From assembly GCA_031553235.1 (NCBI GenBank), contig JAVBLS010000015.1, positions 1 through 64,000 on the forward strand: a DNA stretch of 64,000 bases, written 5' to 3'. The translations under genes were made by a program, and so were the position numbers. The notes under the pieces were generated by a model. The model did not search any database, was not told the origin of the DNA, and saw only the letters and a program-made list of their open reading frames with translations. This stretch comes from Frigididesulfovibrio sp031553235 (lineage in GTDB: Bacteria; Desulfobacterota; Desulfovibrionia; Desulfovibrionales; Desulfovibrionaceae). Shown in pieces: positions 33,874 to 43,805 of the stretch; position 1 is the stretch's first letter; every line of letters starts with the position of its first letter.

Positions 33874-36084
33874 TCATAAATAACCCAAGCGCCTCGCCAG
33901 CAAGGGAAATTTCTTCACTCCCAGATCCCACAGCGTATTCTGCAGCCGCCACCTGCCCATGCCCGGCAAAACGGCATCCAGACGGACGACGGCTGCCGCC
34001 ATGCCGCCGTCGTCCAGGGTGCCGTCCTCCAGAGCCGAACACAGACGCTCTTCCGCCAGGGCCTCGGCCCGGCGGCGTTGGGCGGAGCCGAGGTTCCCGC
34101 CCAAAAGTTCCCGGAGGCTCTTGCCCACCTCCGTCGCAAGCTTCTCTTCCATGGCCGCCGCCGTCGGCAAATAGGGCAGCAGGGCGGCCCAGTTTTCCGG
34201 CCGGGTGAAGCCGCCCCGCCCCTCTTCTGGCCGGGGGAACAGGGCCAGAGCCCGGCGCGCGGCCTCTTCCAGGGCCGGGGCGCGCTCGGCCTCCTGCCGG
34301 GCCAGGGAAAGGTCCAAGAGGAATTCGCGCACCGGGTGAGAAAAATCCCGGCTGCTGCGGCATATCTCTTGCCCGTCCGCCGGGCGCAGCAACACGTCGC
34401 AGGCGCCGGCATCCCCGGAAAGGCGCCAGGCAAACTCCCGGCCGCGCTCCTCAAACCCCTTGCGCAGCAAGGCCGTACCGGCCTCTGGCGAGGATAGGGA
34501 AATCTCTACGGAAATTCGGTCAAAAACGCAACGGACCGAATCGCCCGGAGCGGGCAGAGCTTCTTCGGCCATAAGGCGCCGCAAGGCTAGGCAGACCAGA
34601 GAAGCGTCATCCAGGCGGCGCGGCAGCACTTCGGCCCGGAACACGTCCGCGCCGCTGCCGCCCCGGTTGGCCGGGGCTTTTTCCAGCTCCGCGAGCATGG
34701 CCGGCAACAGATCCGGGCCGCCGCATTCCTTGAGCAGGTCCAGGGCGGCCAGGGCGAAAGCCATGCCGTTGCACGGCTCGACGCGGCCGATGTCGTCAAA
34801 AAACCAGGCGCAACTGGCAAAGGCGGCCAGGCTGTGTTCCTGCATGGCCAGCAGGCTGCGGCAGAGATCCGCCTTGCCGGGTTTGTAGAATTCTTCGGCA
34901 AAAGCGATCTCACGCCCGGGGTCGGCCAGAACCTCGCCATAGCGGAGCAAAGCCGTGGCCGAATCGGTGAAACAGGCGGGCCCCAACATATTATAATGCG
35001 CCCGCGCGCCTTCGCGGATGATTTCCAGTGCCCGACGCAACGGCCCGCGCCACTGCTGCCGAAAGCCGGGGTGCCCGCCGTCGCTGCAGCCGCAATCGGA
35101 ACGCCAGCGTTCGACCCCATGCACACAACTCCAGGAGGAGGGTTCATGCAGGCGAACTTCCCGGCCGGGCGGGTGTGCGGCCACATGGGCGGCAAAGTTG
35201 GTCAGGCGCACGTTGTCGCGGCCGGCGTAGCCTTGGGCGAGCACATAGGCCAGGGCCATCTCGCCAAAAGGAAAATGGTGGCCGTAGGTTTCTCCGTCCG
35301 TGGCCAGAGAAAGCAGGGGCGTGCCCTTCTGCCTGGTCTCCAGGCCGTGGGCCGTCTGGACGATGCGCCGCCAGAAGCTCTCGCCGTCGCGCAGCAGACC
35401 CTCAAAGGCGATGTCGCGGGAAAGGCCGCCGCTGTAAAAAATCACGGTCATGGACGCGCCCGAGGGCAAGCGGACCAGATAGGGGCTGCCGATATTCAGG
35501 CCGCCCTCGTTCACGGGCGCCCAGACGCCGTTTTCCAACACGGCTTTGGCCTGGCGCGGGGCCAGGACCACAAAGCCGATGCCTTCGGCCGCCAGAGTCT
35601 CCAGAGTCGGCAGGTCCACAGCGCATTCCGAAAGCCACATGCCTTCGGGCTTGCGGTCAAAATGGTGTTCAAAGTCGGCCACGGCCCAGCGGGTTTCCAG
35701 CAGTCGATCCTCGGCTGTGGCCAACGGCATGATGACGTGGTGATAAATTTGCGCCATGGCGTTGCCGTGGCCCCAGCGGGCCAGACTCTGGGCATCGCCC
35801 CGGCGCATCAGCGCGACCAGGCCGGGCTCGGCCCGGCGCAGCCAGGCAAACAATGTGGGGCCGACATTGAAGCTCATCCAGGCGTAACAGTTGAGGATGT
35901 CGGCGATGCGGCCGCCGGCGTCCAGGCGTCGTGCCCGGGCCAGGGGGGCGTAGCTTTCGGCGCAGATGCGCTCATCCCAGTGACGGAAGGGAGCGGCCCC
36001 GGCCTCGACGGGAATGTGCCCCAGCCAGGGATCTTGGCGGGGCGGCTGGTAAAAATGCCCATGAATGCAAAGAGCCGTGCTCAT
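33874..36084 (-). CDS. Glycoside hydrolase family 57 / DUF3536 protein
   Basis: This 736-residue cytoplasmic protein begins STALCIHGHFYQPPRQDPW, the GH57 start signature (HxHxYQPPR). The ATG follows CGGAGGGCGG; the open frame reaches 36216, but that part is unlikely to be translated. Conserved GH57 features include WLSECAVDL (the likely nucleophile region), LATDGETYGHHFPFGE and the CSDGGHPGFRQQWR block. The second half is a DUF3536-like helical region. Members act on alpha-glucans; the exact substrate is unknown. It is 48 bp upstream of the NfnAB-like gene in the same direction. Confidence 0.88.
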   Translation of the reverse strand: MSTALCIHGHFYQPPRQDPWLGHIPVEAGAAPFRHWDERICAESYAPLARARRLDAGGRIADILNCYAWMSFNVGPTLFAWLRRAEPGLVALMRRGDAQSLARWGHGNAMAQIYHHVIMPLATAEDRLLETRWAVADFEHHFDRKPEGMWLSECAVDLPTLETLAAEGIGFVVLAPRQAKAVLENGVWAPVNEGGLNIGSPYLVRLPSGASMTVIFYSGGLSRDIAFEGLLRDGESFWRRIVQTAHGLETRQKGTPLLSLATDGETYGHHFPFGEMALAYVLAQGYAGRDNVRLTNFAAHVAAHPPGREVRLHEPSSWSCVHGVERWRSDCGCSDGGHPGFRQQWRGPLRRALEIIREGARAHYNMLGPACFTDSATALLRYGEVLADPGREIAFAEEFYKPGKADLCRSLLAMQEHSLAAFASCAWFFDDIGRVEPCNGMAFALAALDLLKECGGPDLLPAMLAELEKAPANRGGSGADVFRAEVLPRRLDDASLVCLALRRLMAEEALPAPGDSVRCVFDRISVEISLSSPEAGTALLRKGFEERGREFAWRLSGDAGACDVLLRPADGQEICRSSRDFSHPVREFLLDLSLARQEAERAPALEEAARRALALFPRPEEGRGGFTRPENWAALLPYLPTAAAMEEKLATEVGKSLRELLGGNLGSAQRRRAEALAEERLCSALEDGTLDDGGMAAAVVRLDAVLPGMGRWRLQNTLWDLGVKKFPLLARRLGYL

Positions 36085-36312
36085 TTCCGCCCTCCGGCGG
36101 GGGTCCGCTTGCGCGGAGGCGCGGCCAAAGGCGCACCGTTCCGAAATCGACGACAAGCTTAGCCATAGCCCAATGCCCGGCAAAGGGCAAGACTGCGCAA
36201 AAACGTCTCTCAGCATTGCGCGGCAGTCCCCTATCCATGCCCCTTGCCGGCGGGCTCATCAATTGTTATATGATTTGTTGTCGACAGACACAACCTTCAA
36301 GGAGCCAGATCA

Positions 36313-37029
36313 ATGAACATGAACACCGGCGCAACGGCCAGACAAAGCGATGCCCGCGTTGCGGTCACCAACGCCTTTTTGCGTTCCGTCTACAATTGGA
36401 TGGCCGCCGGTCTCGGCCTGACCGCCGTGACCGCCTGGGCCACGGCCTTGAATATCGACGTCCTGTACAACGTCGTGGGCAATGCCCTGTCCACTGTGTT
36501 TATCGTGGCCATCGTCGTAGAACTGGGCTTGGTCTTTTATTTAAGCGCACGCATCAACAAACTTTCCGGCACGGCGGCCACGGGCATCTTCATCGCTTAC
36601 AGCGTGCTGTCGGGCTTTACGCTCTCCGGCCTGCTGCTGGCCTACACCCAGGCCTCCATCGCCACGGCCTTTTTCACCACCACGGGCATGTTCGCGGCCA
36701 TCAGCCTCTACGGCATGACCACCAAGCGCGACTTGGCAGGCGTGGGCAGCTTCTGCTTCATGGGCTTGATCGGCCTGCTCATCGCCTCGGTGATCAACCT
36801 TTTTGTGGGTTCGAGCATGCTGGAGTTCGGCATCAGCTGCATCGGCGTGCTGATCTTCGTGGGCCTGACCGCCTATGACACACAGTTCCTCAAGGAAATG
36901 GGCGAAAGCGTGCCGCAGGATGACGCCACGGCCGTGCGCCGCGGGGTGATCATGGGCGCGCTGAAGCTTTACCTCGACTTCATCAACCTGTTCATTATGC
37001 TGCTGCGCCTCGTCGGCGACCGCCGCTAG
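36313..37029 (+). CDS. Bax inhibitor-1/YccA family membrane protein
   Basis: This is a 238-residue inner-membrane protein with seven predicted hydrophobic segments. It contains the BI-1 signature around FLRSVYNWMAAGLGLTA and the C-terminal GLTAYDTQFLKEM and LKLYLDFINLFIMLLRL. YccA in E. coli modulates FtsH; other BI-1 members leak calcium or protons. Ribosome site AAGGAGCC. It is a single gene with its own terminator. Confidence 0.93.
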   Translation: MNMNTGATARQSDARVAVTNAFLRSVYNWMAAGLGLTAVTAWATALNIDVLYNVVGNALSTVFIVAIVVELGLVFYLSARINKLSGTAATGIFIAYSVLSGFTLSGLLLAYTQASIATAFFTTTGMFAAISLYGMTTKRDLAGVGSFCFMGLIGLLIASVINLFVGSSMLEFGISCIGVLIFVGLTAYDTQFLKEMGESVPQDDATAVRRGVIMGALKLYLDFINLFIMLLRLVGDRR

Positions 37030-37069
37030 GGTACATCGGTCTTCGAGCTTTTTTGCCCCCCGGCCTCAG

Positions 37070-37101
37070 GAACGCGTCCGCAAAGGGCGCGTTCTTTTTT
37101 T
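37070..37101 (+). terminator. Rho-independent terminator of the BI-1 gene
   Basis: A stem GAACGCG/CGCGTTC with an 11-nt loop is followed by seven T residues, 41 bp after the stop. Confidence 0.8.
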
Positions 37102-37195
37102 CGCCACGATAAAACGGCATTGAATTTTACTGTATTTCGGATATAAGACTGCAAATGTCTTTTACCCGTTCCATCGCAATGCGCCGGAGGCGGCC

Positions 37196-38638
37196 GTGAG
37201 ATTTTGTCCACAATTCCTGTGGCGTCCGAGGCTTCCGGCCATATGCCTGCTCCTGTTCGCCGGGCTGCTCTTCCCTGCGCCCGAGGCCGCGGCGGCTTCG
37301 ACTGAAGATACCGCCCCGGCCACGGCCGGAGCCGAAGAAGCCAAAAAGCGCAGCTTTTCCACCGGCACCGCCTTTTTCGACGACGGAGCGCTTTCCGGCG
37401 GGGTTTACTACTTCCAACGCGATCGCAGGCGTCTGAACATCGACACCGGAAACTACGACCGCAACCTGCAGCACGCCACGGTGCAGGGTAATATCGAATT
37501 CAACTCCGGCTTTGTCGGCGACGTCGTCGGCATGGATTTCGGCGTGTTCGGCTCGGCCGACGTGATGAATCACGGGGCCGTGGACCACGAGATGAACTTC
37601 GTGCCCTGGCACGACCCCTGGCATCCCGACTGGGACAATACCCACACCCAGGACGGCGCTTCGGTCTACAAAGCCCATCTCAAGGCCAGGCTCGGCAACT
37701 TCTGGGGCAAGGCCGGATATTTTCAGCCTTCGGGGCCGGGTATACTCGGGGTGAACTGGTCAATCATGCCCGGCACCTACGAGGGGGTAGAGGTCGGGGC
37801 GGACTTCGGCCGGCTTTCCATCGCCGCGGCCTGGGCAGACGCCTACAAAGCGCCCTGGTATGTGAACACCAACAACTTCTACCAGACCGACGGCGAGACC
37901 CACGTGGCCTGGCTGTGGAGCACGGGCGCCCGCTACACCTTTGACAACGGCCTGATGCTTGAATCGGCCTACGGCGAATCGGAAAACTACCTGAAAAACG
38001 CCGACTTCAAGGTGGAATACGGCTTTGCCCTCGGACCGGGCAAGCTCTCGTTGGGCTACCATCTTTACCTGATGAACGACTCGGACAATTCCGATGACGG
38101 CCCCAACGACATGTTCAGCGGCATGGCCTCACAGAACTACGCCTTTGCCCGCTACGAACCAGGCCTCTGGACTTTGAAACTGGAGGGCACCTATACCAGC
38201 GCGCCCTTTGAAAGCGAAAACCAGCGCGGTTACTTCGCCTATCGTCTAACCAACCCCAACGGCTCGTCCAAGGGAGCCTATTCGATCTGGTGGGACGCCC
38301 GCTCGGACTGGAACGCGGACAATGAAAAGGCCGCTTTCAGCTACGTGGGGCGGAAACTGGACGACCTCCTGCCGCCCAAGGGCTTTAGCGCCGGCAGCGG
38401 GGTGGCCCTCGGCTGGGATGGCCGGGGCTACGGTGTGTCCAAGCACCTCAAGGAATGGGGTTTTCTTTTCGACCTCGGCTATGAGCACCCGGACGGCCCG
38501 CTCAAGGGCGCCTTTGTCAAAGCCCATTATCTGATCTACCGCAACGGCAGCCACGAACCGGACTGGGAGCCGTACAAGAACGCCTTCCAGAACGAGTACG
38601 ACTTCAAGCTGTTCATGGGCATTCCTTTCAGCCTGTGA
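37196..38638 (+). CDS. OprD-like outer-membrane porin
   Basis: This is a 480-residue protein with a GTG start after CGGAGGCGGCC. A signal peptide covers residues 1-33 (ending PEAAAAS). The mature part has amphipathic strands with many aromatic girdle residues and no Cys. The OprD-family features are FFDDGALSGGVYYFQRDRR at the start, GKAGYFQPSGPGILGVNWSIMPGTYEGVE in the middle, and a terminal beta-signal ending in FSL. Such porins admit small organic acids or amino acids. No substrate-specific transporter is next to it. Confidence 0.85.
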   Translation: MRFCPQFLWRPRLPAICLLLFAGLLFPAPEAAAASTEDTAPATAGAEEAKKRSFSTGTAFFDDGALSGGVYYFQRDRRRLNIDTGNYDRNLQHATVQGNIEFNSGFVGDVVGMDFGVFGSADVMNHGAVDHEMNFVPWHDPWHPDWDNTHTQDGASVYKAHLKARLGNFWGKAGYFQPSGPGILGVNWSIMPGTYEGVEVGADFGRLSIAAAWADAYKAPWYVNTNNFYQTDGETHVAWLWSTGARYTFDNGLMLESAYGESENYLKNADFKVEYGFALGPGKLSLGYHLYLMNDSDNSDDGPNDMFSGMASQNYAFARYEPGLWTLKLEGTYTSAPFESENQRGYFAYRLTNPNGSSKGAYSIWWDARSDWNADNEKAAFSYVGRKLDDLLPPKGFSAGSGVALGWDGRGYGVSKHLKEWGFLFDLGYEHPDGPLKGAFVKAHYLIYRNGSHEPDWEPYKNAFQNEYDFKLFMGIPFSL

Positions 38639-38974
38639 CCTTCCCCATCTCGAACAAAAAACTTCCGAGAGTCTGCCCAAGGTGGACGTCGCCATAAGCG
38701 CCGGCCCAAATTGACTCTTGACCATTGCTCATAATCAATGTTTAATAACTGCATAAATGTATGTCTGCCACTGCAGCAGCCTACAGCACATGATCCACCA
38801 AACATATTTGTATATTGAACAAAGATGATTCACCGCATTGCAAAATAGTACGCAAAAAATACAGTTTGCCTGCTCTCCCATGAACAAGACAACCTGCAAC
38901 CATGACCTACCTGAAGCAAATGAGCCTCGTGGAGTTGCTTTATCGGCAGGTCTTTCAAATAAAAAAGTAATCCT
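38639..38974 (+). promoter_or_regulatory. AT-rich region before the hybrid kinase, with candidate promoter
   Basis: There is no gene here. TTGACC (38718-38723) and TTTAAT (38741-38746) are 17 bp apart and could be the promoter, giving a leader of about 220 nt. The base composition is much richer in A+T than the flanking porin gene. Confidence 0.4.
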
Positions 38975-41377
38975 ATGATGCATTTCACTTTTCGTCAAAG
39001 CATCCTCTGTTTCCTCGTTATCTCCCTCTTAATAACCATTACCATTGGGGGAATAGGCAGTTACTTCATGTTGAAAAATGCCGATGATATAACATTTCAA
39101 TACGAAAATACCACCAAGCCCGCCCTGAATCTTGAAAAAATAAAGGCAAATTTCTGGAAGGCCTACACATTGACGCTCCAGATGAGCCTGGACAAAGAAC
39201 GTAAAGCCATAGATAATAATTATATAAAAGTCGTCGCGCTCTATCACGATAACGATAATCTTATGAGTCTCTACAAGAACAGCAAGTCATCAGGCAACGG
39301 AGAAGATGCTTTGTATGCTGTTTTGGTTGAAAAACGCAAAAAATTCCACGAATTAAATAAGCATGCCCTGGAACTCGATCTTTTGACCACCACAGACGAA
39401 GCCATAAAAGACTTCAATGAATACAACAATGCAGTGATGCTTCCGGCTTTGACCGAGTTCATGGATGCCCTGGATACCTTAAGCGCGCATATGTTGCAGG
39501 TCGCCGCCGATACCAACGCCAGGAACGAAAGCAATTCGCATACGGCCGTGATAATGATTGCGGGCATCATTGTGGCGGCAGTGATCATTTTATTGCTCTC
39601 CGGGCACTACTTTGCCTCCGGAATCATGCAGGCGGTGACCGAAGAAACCGACTTTGCCTCGGCCATTGCGAAGAAAAACTTTGATGCGCCCCTGCGACCC
39701 AATCTGTCGACTCGAAACGACGAGTTCGGCGCCATGGCCAGAGCCCTGGAGACGATGCGGGACAATCTCAGAAATCTGATCAACGAGCTTCGTGCCGCCA
39801 ACGAAACCGCCCAGCGGGCAAACCGGCACAAAAGCGCGTTCCTGGCCAGGATGAGCCACGAGATCCGCACGCCGCTCAATGCGATCATCGGCATGACCCA
39901 CATCGCCAAAAATGCCAAAGACAGCGAGGCCGTGCGCAACAGCCTGAACAAAATTTCCACTTCGTCCGCTCTTCTGCTCGGCATCATCAACGATATTCTG
40001 GATATGTCCAAGATTGAAGCGGGCAAGTTTGAGTTGCTGGAAGAGGAATTCGGCCTGGAAAAACTGCTCATGAACATCTGCACGGTGGCCTCGGCCAAGG
40101 CGGACGAAAGAGAACAAGCGCTGCTTGTTTCCATGGAAAACGGCCTGGGCTCGCGCTATATCGGCGATGGTCTGCGCCTCTCGCAGGTGTTGACGAATAT
40201 TCTCGGCAACGCCTGCAAATTCACGCCGGTCAAAGGCGTCATCCGCCTCACCGCCTCGTGCGTGGAAAAAAATACCCTCTGCTCACGGCTGCGTTTCACC
40301 ATAGCGGACAACGGCATCGGCATGACCGAAGAGCAGATGGGCAGACTGTTTTCCCCCTTTGAGCAGGCCGACGGCGGCACGGCCCGCCAGTTTGGAGGCA
40401 CCGGGCTCGGCCTGGCCATCTGCGATAAAATCGTCGGGCTCATGGGCGGCGATATCCGTGTGGAGAGCGAATTCGGCACGGGCAGCTCGTTCATCATCAC
40501 CGTCAAATTGAAAAATTCAGAGCGCTATGCGCCGACCCAACTTGATGACTCCGTCAACCTGGGCGGCACCAGGGTCATGATCGTCGACAGGCAGGCCGAG
40601 ATGCGCGATTTCTTTTCCAAGCTGTTCAGCCGGCTGGACATTCCCGTGTCCGCGGCCGAAGATACCGTTGCGGCCCTCCGCCTGCTGCGGGAAAACACGG
40701 ATGACCAACCGCTCAGCATTGTTTTTCTCGACTGGGCGACAATGGGCGAAGAAGGCCCGGCCTTTGTCAAAAGGGTAAAAGAGGAATTCGGCGGCCGGGT
40801 CGTCGTCGTCCTGGTGGCCGCGTCCAAATTTGCGGAAATAGAGGACAAGGCCGTGGAAGCCGGCGTCAACAGGTTCCTGTCCAAACCGGTATTTCCGTCT
40901 ACCGTCGTCAACCTTATGAATGAGGTCTTCGGCGCTCCCGCGAACGCCGGCGTGCAGACGCCGATGCAAAGCCCGACGTTCATCGGAAAGCGTCTTCTTC
41001 TGGTCGAAGACAACGAGATCAACCGCGAAATCGCTCACGCCTATCTGGAAAATACGGGTATTCTTGTGGACATGGCCGAAAACGGGGCCGAAGGCGTGGA
41101 AAAATACCTCACGGCCCAAGACGCCTATGATCTTGTGCTCATGGACGTGCACATGCCGATCATGGACGGCTATACCGCCACCCGCCGCATCCGCGCCGAG
41201 GAAGAAGCCCGTGACCTGCGCCGGGCTCCCATTGTGGCCATGACCGCCAATGCCTTCAAAGAAGACATCGAGCGCTGCCTGGTTTCCGGCATGGACGGTC
41301 ATCTGCCCAAGCCCATGAATTTTGAGGATATGGGACAGATGCTGCGCAAATATCTGTCCGAAGACGCTCCGGAGTGA
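38975..41377 (+). CDS. Hybrid sensor histidine kinase with two receiver domains
   Basis: This is an 800-residue protein. Membrane segments at about residues 12-32 and 193-213 enclose a helical periplasmic domain like four-helix-bundle MCP sensors; HAMP follows. HisKA has SHEIRTPLNAIIG and HATPase_c has DNGIGM and GGTGLGLAI. The first receiver keeps FLDWATM but is otherwise weak. The second has EDN, phospho-acceptor in LVLMDVHMPIMDG and LPKPMNF. The sensor-coding half is AT-rich (AAAAA, ATAAT codons), while the kinase half is GC-rich like its neighbours, suggesting a recombined sensor. The ATG used is the first of two (ATGATG). Confidence 0.9.
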   Translation: MMHFTFRQSILCFLVISLLITITIGGIGSYFMLKNADDITFQYENTTKPALNLEKIKANFWKAYTLTLQMSLDKERKAIDNNYIKVVALYHDNDNLMSLYKNSKSSGNGEDALYAVLVEKRKKFHELNKHALELDLLTTTDEAIKDFNEYNNAVMLPALTEFMDALDTLSAHMLQVAADTNARNESNSHTAVIMIAGIIVAAVIILLLSGHYFASGIMQAVTEETDFASAIAKKNFDAPLRPNLSTRNDEFGAMARALETMRDNLRNLINELRAANETAQRANRHKSAFLARMSHEIRTPLNAIIGMTHIAKNAKDSEAVRNSLNKISTSSALLLGIINDILDMSKIEAGKFELLEEEFGLEKLLMNICTVASAKADEREQALLVSMENGLGSRYIGDGLRLSQVLTNILGNACKFTPVKGVIRLTASCVEKNTLCSRLRFTIADNGIGMTEEQMGRLFSPFEQADGGTARQFGGTGLGLAICDKIVGLMGGDIRVESEFGTGSSFIITVKLKNSERYAPTQLDDSVNLGGTRVMIVDRQAEMRDFFSKLFSRLDIPVSAAEDTVAALRLLRENTDDQPLSIVFLDWATMGEEGPAFVKRVKEEFGGRVVVVLVAASKFAEIEDKAVEAGVNRFLSKPVFPSTVVNLMNEVFGAPANAGVQTPMQSPTFIGKRLLLVEDNEINREIAHAYLENTGILVDMAENGAEGVEKYLTAQDAYDLVLMDVHMPIMDGYTATRRIRAEEEARDLRRAPIVAMTANAFKEDIERCLVSGMDGHLPKPMNFEDMGQMLRKYLSEDAPE

Positions 41378-41709
41378 TGGCCCACCCAAGATACCCAGGA
41401 CTTCGCCCGGCTCCCGCCGGCCGCAACCCGGCCTTCGGCCTTTCGGTATTTATGCACACTCACGCCCAGGCGCGCGGCCGCGTCCTCAAGGCTTTGTTGC
41501 GCATAAGGCACAACGTTTTTAATATGGGCTTCGTATCCGTCCGGGGTGGCCAGCACAAGCTGTGACTCGGCCGTTGCGGACGGTCGTACGACGGTGGGAA
41601 AAGTGTTTCGCGCGAGCCCTCGGGTCCGCCGTGCCATTGGCGGTCTGTGTCGGTCAACTTAGAGACTTCTCCAGGTCTGTCAATAACCAAAAACATCTAT
41701 TTCCTGTAC
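41378..41709. other. Degenerate stretch between hybrid kinase and PatB-like gene
   Basis: There is no confident gene. On the minus strand 41299-41637 encodes a peptide with a helix-turn-helix-like end (QSLEDAAARLGVSVHKYRKAEG) that may be the tail of a lost regulator, but it overlaps the kinase end. Nothing else is recognisable. Confidence 0.35.
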
Positions 41710-42870
41710 TCAGCCGGCGGCTCCGCGAACCGCCCCGGCTATGCGTTGCAGGCCTTCCTCGACGGTTGCCCGCGGACAGGCAAGATTCATGCGCATGAAG
41801 CCCTGTCCACCCTCTCCGAAGGTCTCGCCGGGATTGAGCGCGACTTTGGCCTTTTTCAGGAAAAACGACCGCAGTTCGCCCTGGGTCAGACCCATCTCCC
41901 GGCAGTCGAGCCAAAGCAGATAGGTCGCATCCGGCATGGAAGCTTTGACAACCGGCAGCTCGACGGCGAAATAATCCACGGCGAAGCGCAGGTTTGCCTG
42001 AAGATACTCAAGCAACTGGTCCGCATAGTCGGCGCATTCGGTATAGGCGGCGATGACCCCGGCAATGCCCAGGGAACAACGGCCGAGCTTGGTGCGTTCG
42101 CATTCTTCCATAAAGGCAGCGAGCAAGGCCCTGTTTGAGGAAATGACCGCGGCGGAGCGCAGATCCGCCAGATTGAAGGTCTTGCTCGCGTTCATGCCCA
42201 CCAGGGTGATTGCGGCGATTTCAGGCGACAGGGCCGGGAACGGAATATGTTTGCCCCGGAAGACGATGTCGCAATGGATCTCGTCGGAAAAAACAATGAC
42301 CGAGTGCTTCAGGCAGAGCTCCCCCACCCTGCGCAGTTCTTCTTCGCTGAAGGCGCGGCCCGTGGGGTTGTGCGGATTGCACAACAGCAGCAGCCGGGTG
42401 CGCTCCTGGGCGAGTTGCCGCTCCAGGTCGTCAAAGTCGATTTCGTAGCGGCCGTTTGTGTTGCGCAGTAGGGAACCGCAGACAACGCGCCCGTTCACCG
42501 CGCAGAGATGGAGAAACGGCGGATAGGTCGGCAGCAGCATGCACACGCCGTCGCCCGGCTGCGTGAAGGTACGGATGCAGACCGCCAGCGCCGTGCCGAT
42601 GGACGGGCACCAGCGTACCCAGGCCGGGTCGGTCGGCAGGCCGAAACGGCTCTGCATCCAGCCGGCATAGGCCTGTTCAAAGGCGCCGTCCGCCCGGGTA
42701 TAGCCGAAGATACCGCGCCGGGCCGTTTCCATGACCGCGTCGATGACCGGCTGCGGGCAGCGAAAATCGCTGTCCGCCACCCACATGGGCAGCACGTCCG
42801 GAGGGTAGCTGTCCCATTTGTCGCTACGCGTGTTGCGACGGTCGATGATTTCATCGAAATTGTATTTCAT
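41710..42870 (-). CDS. PatB/MalY-type aminotransferase, putative C-S lyase
   Basis: This is a 386-residue PLP enzyme of aminotransferase class I/II, MalY/PatB subgroup (start YNFDEIIDRRNTRSDKWD, PMWVADSDF). PLP Lys lies in GMNASKTFNLADLRSA; CNPHNPTGRAFSEEEL and FSDEIHCDIVF are the usual cofactor-contact blocks. Such enzymes cleave cystathionine or cysteine conjugates to release a thiol, ammonia and pyruvate. It lies just downstream (same strand) of a decayed TRAP permease, so the two may once have formed a uptake-and-cleavage unit. Confidence 0.88.
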   Translation of the reverse strand: MKYNFDEIIDRRNTRSDKWDSYPPDVLPMWVADSDFRCPQPVIDAVMETARRGIFGYTRADGAFEQAYAGWMQSRFGLPTDPAWVRWCPSIGTALAVCIRTFTQPGDGVCMLLPTYPPFLHLCAVNGRVVCGSLLRNTNGRYEIDFDDLERQLAQERTRLLLLCNPHNPTGRAFSEEELRRVGELCLKHSVIVFSDEIHCDIVFRGKHIPFPALSPEIAAITLVGMNASKTFNLADLRSAAVISSNRALLAAFMEECERTKLGRCSLGIAGVIAAYTECADYADQLLEYLQANLRFAVDYFAVELPVVKASMPDATYLLWLDCREMGLTQGELRSFFLKKAKVALNPGETFGEGGQGFMRMNLACPRATVEEGLQRIAGAVRGAAG

Positions 42871-42879
42871 GATTGCACC

Positions 42880-43740
42880 TTATTGTACTTCTTGGCTGCC
42901 TTCACGGCTTCGCAGCCGGTTTGCCAAAATGGAAAATGCGGCGAAAAGAAGGACTACCACCAACCCGCCGAACTTGAAAGCGGGGTACGGCAGGAAACAG
43001 CGGGTGCCGGCCGCCAGGGCAAGCAGGTGCTTCGGCACGCCGAGGCTGCTACCGAACCAGCCGGCGGCAAAGCCCGAAATGCCGCATATACCCGAAACGG
43101 CCGGGGCCGTCGCTTCAAAGACCGCAAAAAAGTCATCCTGCAGCATGATCGACGGCGTATAGATGAACATGTAGGGAAGAAAATCAGGCCGAGCAGGTTG
43201 TTGGAAAAACTCAGCCCGAGCGCCGTGCTGATGTTGTCGCGTTTGGCGGTGTAGTGCACGTGCACGAACACCGCAGTACAAAAGCGCGGGCAGCAGAGCC
43301 GCCTTGGCGATGGTCGGATAGGGAAGGTTCAGGAACTCCGCCATGATGAACGCCCGGCGCCCGTTATCGGCGGCATGAGCCGCCCCCTGTGGAGGCGCAG
43401 GCCTCGATCCCGGCGGTTTCTTCCGCCGAATACCCCCACGGCCACGCCGAACACGCCCTCGCTGCTCAGGTACATGTGCTGGATGATGCGCGTGAGCGAA
43501 TAGTCGCGTATTTCAAGAAAGCCGGGGTATAGCTGCCGAAACGGCAATACGGCAAAAAAATGAGCGCGAGGGCGGGCAGGGTGTTGCCGAGCACGCGGCG
43601 GACCGCTTCAAGCACGACAACCATGGTGATGCCGCCCAGGACGACTTCATAGTTGGTGATCACCACGGCTTTCAAATCCGAGGAGTGAGAGGTTTTCAGC
43701 AGTTCAAGCAGCCTGATGACCGGTTGCGGGCAGGGCGTGT
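42880..43740 (-). pseudogene. TRAP transporter (TAXI-type) fused permease, decayed
   Basis: Fragments of a DctM/DctQ-fused permease occur in order but in different frames: NYEVVLGGITMVVVLEAVRR near 43650-43600, GFLEIRDYSLTRIIQHMYL and SSEGVFGVAVGV near 43520-43440, MAEFLNLPYPTIAKAALLPALLY near 43340-43280, and a terminal YMFIYTPSIMLQ segment at 43170. At least three frameshifts are needed, and long blocks (for example between GVFGVAVGV and the MPP-type block) are missing. It cannot make a functional 12-helix permease. No TAXI binding protein remains nearby. Confidence 0.75.
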
Positions 43741-43805
43741 TTTGACAGTCGATGATGGTGGGCTTTGTGGTTTCATATTATTTATTGATGATTGCTTTGC
43801 GTTGT

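Noticed and set aside
41376..41386. GATGGCCCACC, an 11-bp match to the 3' end of tRNA-Lys, as an att site closing an island
   Set aside because: Its orientation is inverted relative to the tRNA 3' end, whereas integrase att sites are direct repeats, and 11 bp in GC-rich DNA can be chance.
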